Origin: Pelodictyon phaeoclathratiforme BU-1
GTDB lineage: Bacteria; Bacteroidota; Chlorobiia; Chlorobiales; Chlorobiaceae
DNA: 64,000 nucleotides
Assembly (NCBI RefSeq): GCF_000020645.1
Contig: NC_011060.1
Coordinates: 1,118,501-1,182,500, forward strand
Reading direction: 5' to 3'
Shown: positions 43,068-51,583 of the stretch, in pieces
Numbering within the stretch: the first letter of the stretch is position 1
Layout: each line of letters begins with the position of its first letter
Position numbers and translations under genes: made by a program
The notes under the pieces: generated by a model
What the model was told of the DNA's origin: nothing
What the model saw: only the letters and a program-made list of their open reading frames with translations
The model's database searches: none

Positions 43068-44252
43068 ATGTTATCCGAAGATCAGCTAAAAGTATTATTG
43101 ACCGATATGGAGGCCGATACTATTGAACGAACGACAGCAGTAAGTGATACCGATAAATTCAGTCAGGCGATCTGTGCATTTGCCAATGATTTGCCCAATC
43201 ATCGAAACCCGGGTTATCTTTTGATAGGAGTAACGGACAAAGGAGTTCTGTCCGGGCTGACTGTTACTGATGAACTCCTCAAAAACCTTGGCGGTATTCG
43301 CTCTCAAGGCAATGTGTTACCCCAGCCTTACATGACTGTCGCCAGATTCGCACTCTCCGGTGGAGATGTAGCTGTTGTTGAAGTTCATCCCTGTGATCTT
43401 CCCCCGGTGCGTTATAAAGGACGGGTGTACATCAGAGTCGGGCCACGGAAAGGCATTGCCAATGAGCAGGAAGAGCGTGTTCTTACAGAACGGCGTGTTG
43501 CCCTTGCCCGCTCTTTTGATGCCCGTCCTTGTTCAGAAGCAACAATTGAAGACATCGCGTTAGGTCAATTTGATGCCTATCGGCGGGAAGCTGTTGATCC
43601 TGAAACCATTGCGGCAAACAATCGAAATATTGAATTACAGTTGGCATCTTTGCGGTTGTACGACCCCAAACCAGCCTGCCCAACGTATGGCGGTATATTA
43701 CTTTTTGGGAAAAACCCCAGATTCTTTTTACCAGGAGCTTATGTTCAATATCTCAAGCTACCCGGAACAGATTTGACGGAACAGCCTGACGACCAGTCAG
43801 AGATTTCCGGCGACCTTCACACCTTGTTACGAGAGCTGGAAGGGAGAATCAAGCTTCTGATACAGACAACCATGCGCAAGGTCACTGCCTTTGAGGAAAA
43901 ACTGCAACCTGACTATCCCGAGTGGGCGTTACGGGAGCTGCTTATGAATGCGGTTATGCACCGTAACTACGACAGTAATTCACCAATTCGCTTTTATGCA
44001 TTCATCGATCATCTTGAGATCCAGAGTCCAGGTGGTTTGTATGGTGAGGCTACACCGGAAAACTTTCCTACTCGTAACAGTTACCGTAATCCAGTTATTG
44101 CTGAAGCCATGAAATCACTCGGTTTTGTGAACAGGTTCGGCTATGGTGTTCAGCGAGCGCAAGCGCTTTTGGTACAGAACGGCAACCCTCCTGCTCAATT
44201 TGAGTTCGATGAGCACTCCGTATTGGTCAAGATCTTCAGGAGGTTGACATGA
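43068..44252 (+). CDS. AlbA_2 (Schlafen-like) ATP-binding protein
   Basis: This 394-residue protein starts at the ATG 43068 (a GTG three codons earlier is the other choice). Residues about 15-140 form the AlbA_2 domain (FSQAICAFANDLPNHRNPGYLLIGV, PPVRYKGRVYIRVGPR). The C-terminal half is a HATPase-like domain (ALRELLMNAVMHRNYDS, FVNRFGYGVQRAQ). Such proteins act as regulators or as effectors in defence islands; their chemistry is not settled. It overlaps the ParA-like gene by the ATGA sequence and is therefore translationally coupled to it. Many relatives end in repeated QVT units before a winged helix; here that tail is missing but a similar tail is encoded downstream at 45229. Confidence 0.86.
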   Translation: MLSEDQLKVLLTDMEADTIERTTAVSDTDKFSQAICAFANDLPNHRNPGYLLIGVTDKGVLSGLTVTDELLKNLGGIRSQGNVLPQPYMTVARFALSGGDVAVVEVHPCDLPPVRYKGRVYIRVGPRKGIANEQEERVLTERRVALARSFDARPCSEATIEDIALGQFDAYRREAVDPETIAANNRNIELQLASLRLYDPKPACPTYGGILLFGKNPRFFLPGAYVQYLKLPGTDLTEQPDDQSEISGDLHTLLRELEGRIKLLIQTTMRKVTAFEEKLQPDYPEWALRELLMNAVMHRNYDSNSPIRFYAFIDHLEIQSPGGLYGEATPENFPTRNSYRNPVIAEAMKSLGFVNRFGYGVQRAQALLVQNGNPPAQFEFDEHSVLVKIFRRLT

Positions 44253-45232
44253 AAACAATAGCCTTTTTTAATAACAAAGGCGGTGTAGGCAAGACCTCAC
44301 TGGTCTATCATCTTGCCTGGATGTTTGCAGACCATGGCATAAAAACACTTGCGGTCGATCTTGATCCGCAAGCCAACCTCACGGCCATGTTTCTCGATGA
44401 AAATCGGCTTGAGCAATTATGGCCAGATGATGAGCATCCTGATACGGTTTATGGCTCAATTCGCCCGATTTTACGGGGAACAGGTGATATTGCTCAACCC
44501 AGTGTAGAAATGATCACCGAGACCCTCGGTCTTATTCCTGGCGACCTTGGCTTGTCGCGGTTTGAAGATAAACTTTCGGATGCATGGCCCCGGTGTCATA
44601 ATCGTGATGAATCAGCTTTTCGAACAATGACAGCGTTTCATCGTCTTGTGCAGCGAGGATCGGAATGGGGCGCAGAACTGGTTTTGATTGATGTTGGCCC
44701 AAATCTCGGTGCAATCAATCGTTCGGCGTTGATTGCTTCCGATCAGGTTTGTTTGCCGTTGGCTCCTGATCTTTTCTCCCTGCAAGGTCTCAAGAATCTT
44801 GGACCGACACTTCGAGAGTGGCGTACCGTATGGGCGGAACTTCTCGCCAAAGCCCCTGCCGATTTGCCAATGCCCAGAGGGGCGATGCAGCCTGTCGGTT
44901 ACATCGTTATGCAGCATGGCATTCTCGATACACGACCTGTCAAGGCATATAAACGCTGGATGGACAAGATACCTAAAGTTTATCGGGAAGCTGTTCTAAA
45001 TGAACCAATTATCTCTTTGCCGCCTGTTGCGCAAGATCCATACTGCCTGTCACTCCTCAAGCATTACCGAAGCTTAATGCCAATGGCAATGGAGGCTCGT
45101 AAACCGATTTTTTTCCTGAAATCTGCCGACGGGGCGATTGGAGCCCACATCGAAGCTGTGAGGAGTTGCTATTCAGATTTTCAGAATTTGGCAGCTAAAA
45201 TAGCGGCGGCGGCAGGAATCGCGTTTCAATGA
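44249..45232 (+). CDS. ParA/MinD-like ATPase
   Basis: This 327-residue ATPase begins FFNNKGGVGKTSLVYHLA, a deviant Walker A (lysine near the start of KGGVGKT) of the ParA/MinD family. LAVDLDPQANLTAMFLDE (Walker A') follows and LVLIDVGPNLGAINRSALI (Walker B) comes near 150. It is longer than plasmid ParA and has no ParB partner or parS here, so it is probably not a plasmid partition gene. It overlaps both neighbours by four bases (ATGA), so it is part of the helicase-DUF3883/AlbA_2 operon. Its role there is unknown; a membrane- or DNA-positioning switch is only a guess. Confidence 0.87.
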   Translation: MKTIAFFNNKGGVGKTSLVYHLAWMFADHGIKTLAVDLDPQANLTAMFLDENRLEQLWPDDEHPDTVYGSIRPILRGTGDIAQPSVEMITETLGLIPGDLGLSRFEDKLSDAWPRCHNRDESAFRTMTAFHRLVQRGSEWGAELVLIDVGPNLGAINRSALIASDQVCLPLAPDLFSLQGLKNLGPTLREWRTVWAELLAKAPADLPMPRGAMQPVGYIVMQHGILDTRPVKAYKRWMDKIPKVYREAVLNEPIISLPPVAQDPYCLSLLKHYRSLMPMAMEARKPIFFLKSADGAIGAHIEAVRSCYSDFQNLAAKIAAAAGIAFQ

Positions 45233-45459
45233 GAAGATCTCAAGTTACCGCGCAAGTTACCGCGCAAGTTACCGCGCAAGTTACCGCGCAAGTTACCGCG
45301 CAAGTCGGCACCAAGTTGGCACTGAGTCGGCACCAAGTTCCGGCAAGCTGGTTGAGTATCCTGCACGGACTATACCGGCTTTGTTGCAGGCAGCCGTCCA
45401 GATTTATAACATATTTATGCAATGCACGTTATCCATCCGATAAACGATTTTTTATTTGA
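45229..45459 (+). CDS. Small ORF with QVTA repeats, likely remnant tail of an AlbA_2-type protein
   Basis: A 76-codon frame starts at an ATG that overlaps the ParA-like stop (ATGA). Residues 5-25 are QVTA repeats, then QVGTKLALSRHQVP, which resembles the QVT-rich linker and winged-helix start found at the C-terminus of many AlbA_2 ATP-binding proteins. The last 35 residues overlap the duplicated TPR-gene fragment and have no such character. It is probably the 3' scrap of another AlbA_2-type gene that was placed here by recombination, but translation is possible because of the coupling. Confidence 0.5.
   Translation: MRRSQVTAQVTAQVTAQVTAQVTAQVGTKLALSRHQVPASWLSILHGLYRLCCRQPSRFITYLCNARYPSDKRFFI
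45241..45300 (+). repeat. Five perfect 12-bp tandem repeats
   Basis: CAAGTTACCGCG is repeated five times without a change, 60 bases in all, and codes QVTA in the small ORF. A sixth partial unit (CAAGT) follows. Perfect identity indicates recent expansion or contraction by slippage. Confidence 0.97.
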
Positions 45460-45506
45460 ACTTCCCCAAAACCCATTCCTCGACGCTGGAGGAGGAGTGC
45501 GGCAAG
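45374..45506 (+). repeat. Decayed, internally deleted copy of the TPR-gene 5' region
   Basis: 45374-45470 matches 36564-36660 (upstream bases, start codon and first 16 codons of the TPR gene) with only a few mismatches. 45478-45506 matches 37408-37436 exactly over 29 bases. The 750 bases between these parts are missing. The two copies are direct repeats 8.81 kb apart and bracket the TPR, SRAP, helicase, AlbA_2 and ParA-like genes. Confidence 0.92.
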
Positions 45507-45703
45507 CCATTTATTCCTTTATCTGTGCTTTATTCCACATGAAACCTGCAATAATATTGCCTATAACCTCCGTTATTACTTTTCTTTGATGTGAATAAAT
45601 GATAAATAGGATGTGGTGTGTAATCTTTGTTCCCCAATGAACTTGAACTTATCTCTTCCATTATGAAACGATTGGTTAGGATTCAACCGGGGAGTTCCCA
45701 CCT

Positions 45704-48700
45704 ATGAAGCTTGTTCAGAACAGTGGGACAGACCGGGTCATCGACTACCTTCGATCGAAACTCACCGCAGGTTGCCAGTTTGATATGGTAACCCCCTCTT
45801 TTTCGCTGTTTGCCTTTTCCGGGATGCTTCAAGAAATGGTGGCACTTTTAACATGCCGTCTTCTTTTGCCGTCAACCATTACGGAACTTTCAATTCTTGG
45901 CTCTGAAGCCGATCGCGCTGCTCGTAACCGGTTGCAAAACCGTTGGATCGCAAGCCGCCTGCTGCAATGGCTTCAAAGCAAAAGCGAAGTGAAGCTTGCA
46001 CCCGGTGCCGTGCCGCAAGGCGCTTTAGTTGTTCGTGATGGCGATGCAGTGCCAGAGCAGGTGCTGCTTGGTTCGCTGGCATTCACTACTGATGGACTTG
46101 GTTTGACTCCAGGCAACCCCTTGAATCTCATTCAGGCTTCTGAAACGCCTGAAGAGGCGTTATTGCTCAGCAAGTGGTTCGATGCTCAGTGGTCGGGTCT
46201 TGCAGAGAATCCAAAGGCCAAAACAGAGCTGATTGGTCTGATACAATCACTCGCTTCCCACAGAGAGCCCTTTCTCGTTTACTCGCTTATCCTCTATACT
46301 ATCTTTAGCGACCGTAACGAAGATCTTGATGAAGAGCGTATCGTCAAGTCTGCTACAGGAATCCGCAATACCGTTGTCTGGAAGAAGCTTTACCGCTTTC
46401 AGCGTGATGGTGTTGTTGGTGCGCTTGACAAGCTCAATCGCTTTGGTGGTTGCATTATTGCCGACAGTGTCGGACTGGGAAAAACCTTTGAGGCTCTTGC
46501 CATCATCAAGTACCACGAACTCCGAAACGACCGGGTGCTGGTGCTTTGCCCGAAGCGGTTGCGTGACAACTGGACGCTCTATAAAGCCAATGACCGACGG
46601 AATTTTCTTGCGCCAGATCGCTTCAACTATGATGTCCTGAACCATACCGATCTTTCCCGAGACGGCGGGTTCTCCGGCGATATTGATCTTTCGCACGTCA
46701 ATTGGGGAAACTACGATCTTGTCGTTATCGATGAATCGCACAACTTCCGAAACAAGGCGGCCAACAAAGGGAAGGAAACACGCTACGATCATCTGATGCG
46801 CAAGATTATCAAAGAGGGGGTCAAGACCCGGGTGCTCATGCTTTCGGCAACGCCGGTAAACAACCGGCTGGCTGATCTTCGTAACCAGATTGCATTTGCC
46901 ACGGAAGGCAACGACACTGCCTTGCTTGCTCATGGCATCAGCAGTATAGACAGCACTACGCGATTAGCACAGAAGCAGTTTAATCGCTGGCTCGATCTTG
47001 ATGAGGCGGAACGCATCCCGGTTCGTCTGATTGAAATGCTCGGCTTCGACTACTTTACCCTGCTGGATCTCCTGACCATCGCACGTTCCCGTAAGCATGT
47101 CGAAAAGTATTATGGAATCTCCGAAACAGGACGCTTCCCTGACCGCCTGAAACCAATCAATATCCAGGCTGACGTTGACCGGGCAGGTGAGTTTCGGCCT
47201 ATCAGGGAGATCAATCAGGAGATTCGCCGTCTGAACCTTGCCTCTTATGCTCCTTTGCGATATGTACTGCCGCACAAGCAGGAGGCCTACGACCGGAAGT
47301 ACAGTACCCGTGTACGGGGAGGCGAAGGCTTTTTCCGGCAGGCTGACCGTGAAGAGAGTCTGATCCACCTGCTTCGTATCAACATGCTTAAGCGGATGGA
47401 GAGCGCCGTTCCATCATTTGCGCTTACCGTTCAGCGCCAACTCCGGGATGTTCAATCGATGCTGGAACGTATCGAGGCAAAAACAAGCGAGCTTGAGGAG
47501 ATTGATATTGCCGATATTGATCTTGACGACCCGGCATTTGAAAGCCTGCTCGTTGGTCGTAAAGTCAAGGTATTGCTTCAGGATGTGGATCTGATCAAAT
47601 GGAAGCAGGAACTCATTGAAGATCGCAACAGGCTTGCCACTCTTTTCGCGGCGGCGGCCCAGGTTGATGCTGAGCGAGATGCCAAACTGGCAGCTCTGCG
47701 TGACGTTATTGCCGGGAAATGCCGGAACCCCATCAATCCCGGTAACCGCAAAATCATCGTTTTTACAGCATTTACCGATACGGCCCGATATCTTTACGAA
47801 CAGCTCGCTCCGTGGGCGAAGTCTGAGCTTCACCTTGAGAGCGCTCTTATTGCCGGTTCCGGAAGTAATCAGACAACCATATCCGGATTGCGCAAGGATC
47901 AGTCCACTCTTCTCAGTGCGTTTGCTCCCCGTTCCAAGGAGCGTCCAGAATCGCTTGCCATAGAGGGAACTATCGATCTGCTCATCGCGACCGACTGTAT
48001 CTCCGAAGGGCAGAACCTTCAGGATTGCGACTGGCTCATCAACTACGATATTCACTGGAACCCCGTGCGAATCATCCAGCGTTTTGGCCGGATAGACCGT
48101 ATCGGATCGCCGAACAGTTGCATTCAGCTTGTCAACTTCTGGCCAAATATGGAGCTTGAGGAGTACATCAACCTTGAACAACGGGTAAGCGGAAAAATGG
48201 TACTGCTCGATATCTCCGCTACGGGTGAGGAGAACCTTATTGAGCAGCAATCCGGCAATCAGATGAACGATCTGGAGTATCGCCGCAAGCAACTTCTCAA
48301 GCTTCAGGAAACCGTTATCGATCTGGAGGATCTCTCCTCCGGAGTCTCCATCGCCGACCTCACCCTGACCGACATTCGCCTTGACCTTGCCCAATATCTG
48401 AAAGCCAATCCCGGAATATTGGAGACAATACCACCGGGAAGCTTTGCCGTTACCACCACAGCAGAGGCGGATATCGCTCCGGGCATTATTTTCTGTTTGC
48501 GTGCCGAGGGTGAAGCGGCCCGGCGAATTCCTGAAGCCGGGTATCCGCTTGGCACCCATTACCTCGTCCATGTTGGTGACGATGGCTCGGTGATTCTGCC
48601 CTACACACAAGCCAAGCAGATTCTTGACCGGCTCAAGCGTCTCTGCCTCGGTCGTGATATGGCCGATGCCGGAGCGTGTGCCCGTTACGACAAGGCGACA

Positions 48701-48898
48701 AAACAGGGTGAAGAGATGCTTGCAGCACAACGCCTGCTTGCTGCAGCCGTAGCCTCCGTGGCTGGAAAGAATCAGGAACGAGCCGTTGCAAGCCTGTTTA
48801 CTCCCGGCGGTACGCACGCCATGAAGGGAGAATTCGCTGGCATCAACGATTTTGAGGTGATGGCATACCTTGTTATTCTGCCGGAGGCAACCGTATGA
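45704..48898 (+). CDS. SNF2-family helicase with PLD-like N-terminal domain
   Basis: This is a 1064-residue protein. Residues 1-130 resemble the degenerate phospholipase D-like domain seen at the start of this helicase group (FDMVTPSFSLFAFSGML, LLGSLAFTTDGLGL). A two-lobed SF2 motor follows, with DSVGLGKT at 254-261, DESH at 343-346, SATPVNNRL, and in the C-lobe ATDCISEGQNLQDCD and QRFGRIDRIG. It overlaps the DUF4391 gene by ATGA, placing it first in the extended type III restriction operon. It may remodel DNA for the Mod/Res proteins or act as an effector (inference). Confidence 0.9.
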   Translation: MKLVQNSGTDRVIDYLRSKLTAGCQFDMVTPSFSLFAFSGMLQEMVALLTCRLLLPSTITELSILGSEADRAARNRLQNRWIASRLLQWLQSKSEVKLAPGAVPQGALVVRDGDAVPEQVLLGSLAFTTDGLGLTPGNPLNLIQASETPEEALLLSKWFDAQWSGLAENPKAKTELIGLIQSLASHREPFLVYSLILYTIFSDRNEDLDEERIVKSATGIRNTVVWKKLYRFQRDGVVGALDKLNRFGGCIIADSVGLGKTFEALAIIKYHELRNDRVLVLCPKRLRDNWTLYKANDRRNFLAPDRFNYDVLNHTDLSRDGGFSGDIDLSHVNWGNYDLVVIDESHNFRNKAANKGKETRYDHLMRKIIKEGVKTRVLMLSATPVNNRLADLRNQIAFATEGNDTALLAHGISSIDSTTRLAQKQFNRWLDLDEAERIPVRLIEMLGFDYFTLLDLLTIARSRKHVEKYYGISETGRFPDRLKPINIQADVDRAGEFRPIREINQEIRRLNLASYAPLRYVLPHKQEAYDRKYSTRVRGGEGFFRQADREESLIHLLRINMLKRMESAVPSFALTVQRQLRDVQSMLERIEAKTSELEEIDIADIDLDDPAFESLLVGRKVKVLLQDVDLIKWKQELIEDRNRLATLFAAAAQVDAERDAKLAALRDVIAGKCRNPINPGNRKIIVFTAFTDTARYLYEQLAPWAKSELHLESALIAGSGSNQTTISGLRKDQSTLLSAFAPRSKERPESLAIEGTIDLLIATDCISEGQNLQDCDWLINYDIHWNPVRIIQRFGRIDRIGSPNSCIQLVNFWPNMELEEYINLEQRVSGKMVLLDISATGEENLIEQQSGNQMNDLEYRRKQLLKLQETVIDLEDLSSGVSIADLTLTDIRLDLAQYLKANPGILETIPPGSFAVTTTAEADIAPGIIFCLRAEGEAARRIPEAGYPLGTHYLVHVGDDGSVILPYTQAKQILDRLKRLCLGRDMADAGACARYDKATKQGEEMLAAQRLLAAAVASVAGKNQERAVASLFTPGGTHAMKGEFAGINDFEVMAYLVILPEATV

Positions 48899-49653
48899 AG
48901 AGTCAAGCGCTGATCGCAGCATTTGACCTGCCCGAAAGCAGCCTGGTGAACCAGCGGGTACCCAGGAAGCTGCTGCTTGAAAACGGTGCACCCACTTCCG
49001 CCGACAAACGCTCTATCAATGAGGGGATTGAAGAGCTGATCTGGATTGCGGCACTCAAGCCGGTCACTGTCGGGGTTCCTGAGTTCCGGGACGAAAGCCA
49101 TGAATATCTGGAAATTGCCGTTTTGCTGCTTACCTTGCGTGACGGAGCCAAAACCACGCGGCTGGTGGAACTGGTGCATCGGGCGATTCCTTATCCTGTT
49201 CTGCTTTTGACCCAGCAGGGTGCACCGTTATCGCTCTCTGTTGCTCACAAGAGGTGGTCGCAGAGTGAGGCTGGCAAAACAGTGCTTGAGGGCGATATTG
49301 TTTCCGTTGCATGGTCGCGTGAAGTTGATGCGGATATTATGGCCGATTTCCGTAACTCGCTCGCACTTGGTAGTCAACCACGCACCAATCTCCATGCTCT
49401 CTATCAGGGTTGGCTGGACTCAATGGTGGCCCTCAATGCTGCAAGAGTTACGGGGAATTTTACCCTTGCCGAAAACGCCGAATATGCTGCTGCCCGCCGT
49501 GATGCTTTGCGGGAGTGCGGTGTGTTGCAGGAAGAGATCGGTCGTCTGCGCACTCTGGCGGCAAAAGAGAGGCAGATACCCCGGCAGGTGGAACTGAACC
49601 TGGAACTCAAGCGGATTGATGCAGAACTGGCAACAACAAAACAAAAATTATGA
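48895..49653 (+). CDS. DUF4391 domain protein
   Basis: This 252-residue protein matches the DUF4391 layout. The N-terminal helix reads RVPRKLLLENGAPTSADKR, followed by IEELIWIAALKPVTVGVP, a central beta part (YLEIAVLLLTLRDG, VELVHRAIPYPVLLL) and a helical C-terminus ending in a coiled coil. It occurs regularly between a PLD/SNF2 helicase and a type III methyltransferase, as here. Its activity is not known. It overlaps both neighbours by four bases. Confidence 0.85.
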   Translation: MKSQALIAAFDLPESSLVNQRVPRKLLLENGAPTSADKRSINEGIEELIWIAALKPVTVGVPEFRDESHEYLEIAVLLLTLRDGAKTTRLVELVHRAIPYPVLLLTQQGAPLSLSVAHKRWSQSEAGKTVLEGDIVSVAWSREVDADIMADFRNSLALGSQPRTNLHALYQGWLDSMVALNAARVTGNFTLAENAEYAAARRDALRECGVLQEEIGRLRTLAAKERQIPRQVELNLELKRIDAELATTKQKL

Positions 49654-51581
49654 CCGAACACGAAGAGGCGACCATCAAGCCGTTAACCGCAAATGACCCT
49701 GAAGCCCAATCCGCCGATATTCTGGCGGGCAATATTGAGCAGTTGAAAACGCTCTTCCCTGAAGCGTTTACGGAAGGGAAGATTGATTTTGAGGTGCTCC
49801 GCCAACTGCTCGGTGGCACAGTAGAAGAGCGGGAGGAGAAGTACGGGCTCAACTGGCACGGCAAACGTAAAGCCCGGCAGCTTGCCCTTACCCCATCCAC
49901 CGGCACCCTGCGCCCCTGCCCGGAGGAGAGTGTGGATTGGGAGACCACAAAAAATCTTATGATTGAGGGCGATAACCTTGAAGTGCTCAAACTGTTGCAG
50001 AAGAGCTACTCCGGCAAGGTGAAGCTCATCTACATTGATCCACCATACAACACCGGCAAGGATTTTGTCTACCCCGATAACTTCCAGGACAACATCAAAA
50101 ATTATCTCGAACTCACTGGCCAGATTGAGGGTGGCCGGAAAATCAGCAGTAACACTGAGGCCAGCGGCCGGTTTCATACCGACTGGCTCAACATGATGTA
50201 TCCAAGGTTGAAGCTGGCGAGGAATTTGCTGAGAGAAGATGGGGTGATTTTTATCAGTATTGATGATGGTGAGCTTGATAACCTTAGAAAGTTATGCGCT
50301 GAAGTTTTTGGTGACGAAAATTTTGTAGTTCAAATTATATGGCGTAAACGAAGCACTCCTCCAAACGACAAAATTATAGGAGCAAACCATGACTACATTC
50401 TCTGTTTCGCAAAAAACGCTATTTCAGTAAAACTTCAGCATAGAGAACGATCGGCGGATCAAATTGCCCGATATAAAAATCCTGACAATCATGCCAAGGG
50501 CCCATGGGCCCCGGGTGATCTCATGGCCAACATTAAGGGAGGACGATTTGTTAAATCATTGAACTTCCCAATAGTCAATCCACAAACAGGAGAGGAGCAT
50601 TTTCCGGGGAACAACGGGAATTGGCGATTTTCAAGGGAGACTATTGCTACCCTTCTTGCGAATAATGAGATTTACTTTGGTGAGAATGGACGAGGAAAGC
50701 CAAAGTTAAAACGTTTCCTGTGCGAAGTGAAAGAGGGGGTAACCTACCCATCAATTTGGGATTTTGTTCCACTCAATACCAGTGGCTCTAATGAAATGGG
50801 TGCAATATTCGGAAATCCGACCATCTTCGAAAGCCCAAAACCAGTTGGATTAATACAAGAGCTCGTCGCTCTCGGTTGTGAGCCTAATGGAGTTGTATTG
50901 GATTTTTTTGCTGGTTCCGGTACCACTGGTCATGCTTTGATGGCCCAGAATGTTATTGATGGAGGAAATAGACGCTATATTCTTGTTCAACTTCCCGAAC
51001 AGCTATACTTGGAAAATAATGAACAAAGGGTTTCCGGCGACTACTGCGATCAAATAGGCAAACCTCGTACCATAGTCGAACTCACAAAAGAGCGCCTCCG
51101 CCGTGCGGCCCGGAAAATCAAGGATGAGAACCCACTTTTCCCCGGTGACTTTGGTTTCCGCGTCTTCAAGCTTGATTCAAGCAACATCAATACCTGGGAA
51201 CCGGATCGCGACAACCTTGAGCTTACCCTTCTTAACTCCATTGAACACCTAAAAGGAGATCGCACCGAGGCGGACATTTTCTATGAGTTGCTCCTCAAAC
51301 TTGGCCTTGACCTCTGTGTCCCTATCGAGAAACGGACGTTTGCAGGCAAAGAGGTTCACTCCGTCGGCGGTGGTGTGTTGCTTGTCTGCCTTGCTACTCA
51401 TATCACCCCTGATGAGGTTGAGCCTCTGGCTCAAGGCATTGTTGCATGGCACAAGGAGCTTGCTCCGGCAGGAGAGACGACCTCTGTTTTCCGCGATAGT
51501 GCCTTTGCTGATGATGTTGCAAAGACCAACCTTGCAGCCATTCTTCAGCAGCATGGCCTCGAAATCATAAGGAGCTTGTAG
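49650..51581 (+). CDS. Type III restriction-modification methyltransferase (Mod), N6-adenine type
   Basis: Mod methylates one strand of a short asymmetric site and also gives Res its specificity. The 643-residue protein is a beta-class enzyme: DPPYNTG comes first at 130-136 and the S-adenosylmethionine motif DFFAGSG at 418-424. The region between them, about 50,230-51,030, is visibly more AT-rich than the flanks and corresponds to the target recognition domain, suggesting exchange by recombination. It overlaps DUF4391 by four bases. The recognition site cannot be predicted. Confidence 0.94.
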   Translation: MTEHEEATIKPLTANDPEAQSADILAGNIEQLKTLFPEAFTEGKIDFEVLRQLLGGTVEEREEKYGLNWHGKRKARQLALTPSTGTLRPCPEESVDWETTKNLMIEGDNLEVLKLLQKSYSGKVKLIYIDPPYNTGKDFVYPDNFQDNIKNYLELTGQIEGGRKISSNTEASGRFHTDWLNMMYPRLKLARNLLREDGVIFISIDDGELDNLRKLCAEVFGDENFVVQIIWRKRSTPPNDKIIGANHDYILCFAKNAISVKLQHRERSADQIARYKNPDNHAKGPWAPGDLMANIKGGRFVKSLNFPIVNPQTGEEHFPGNNGNWRFSRETIATLLANNEIYFGENGRGKPKLKRFLCEVKEGVTYPSIWDFVPLNTSGSNEMGAIFGNPTIFESPKPVGLIQELVALGCEPNGVVLDFFAGSGTTGHALMAQNVIDGGNRRYILVQLPEQLYLENNEQRVSGDYCDQIGKPRTIVELTKERLRRAARKIKDENPLFPGDFGFRVFKLDSSNINTWEPDRDNLELTLLNSIEHLKGDRTEADIFYELLLKLGLDLCVPIEKRTFAGKEVHSVGGGVLLVCLATHITPDEVEPLAQGIVAWHKELAPAGETTSVFRDSAFADDVAKTNLAAILQQHGLEIIRSL

Positions 51582-51583
51582 CC

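Noticed and set aside
44249..45232. Plasmid partition gene (ParA)
   Set aside because: No ParB, no centromere repeats, no replication gene; it is coupled to helicase and AlbA_2 genes instead.
47414..48991. 525-codon minus-strand open frame opposite the PLD/SNF2 helicase
   Set aside because: It is a mirror of a well-supported gene with all helicase motifs on the plus strand; its translation has no family character.
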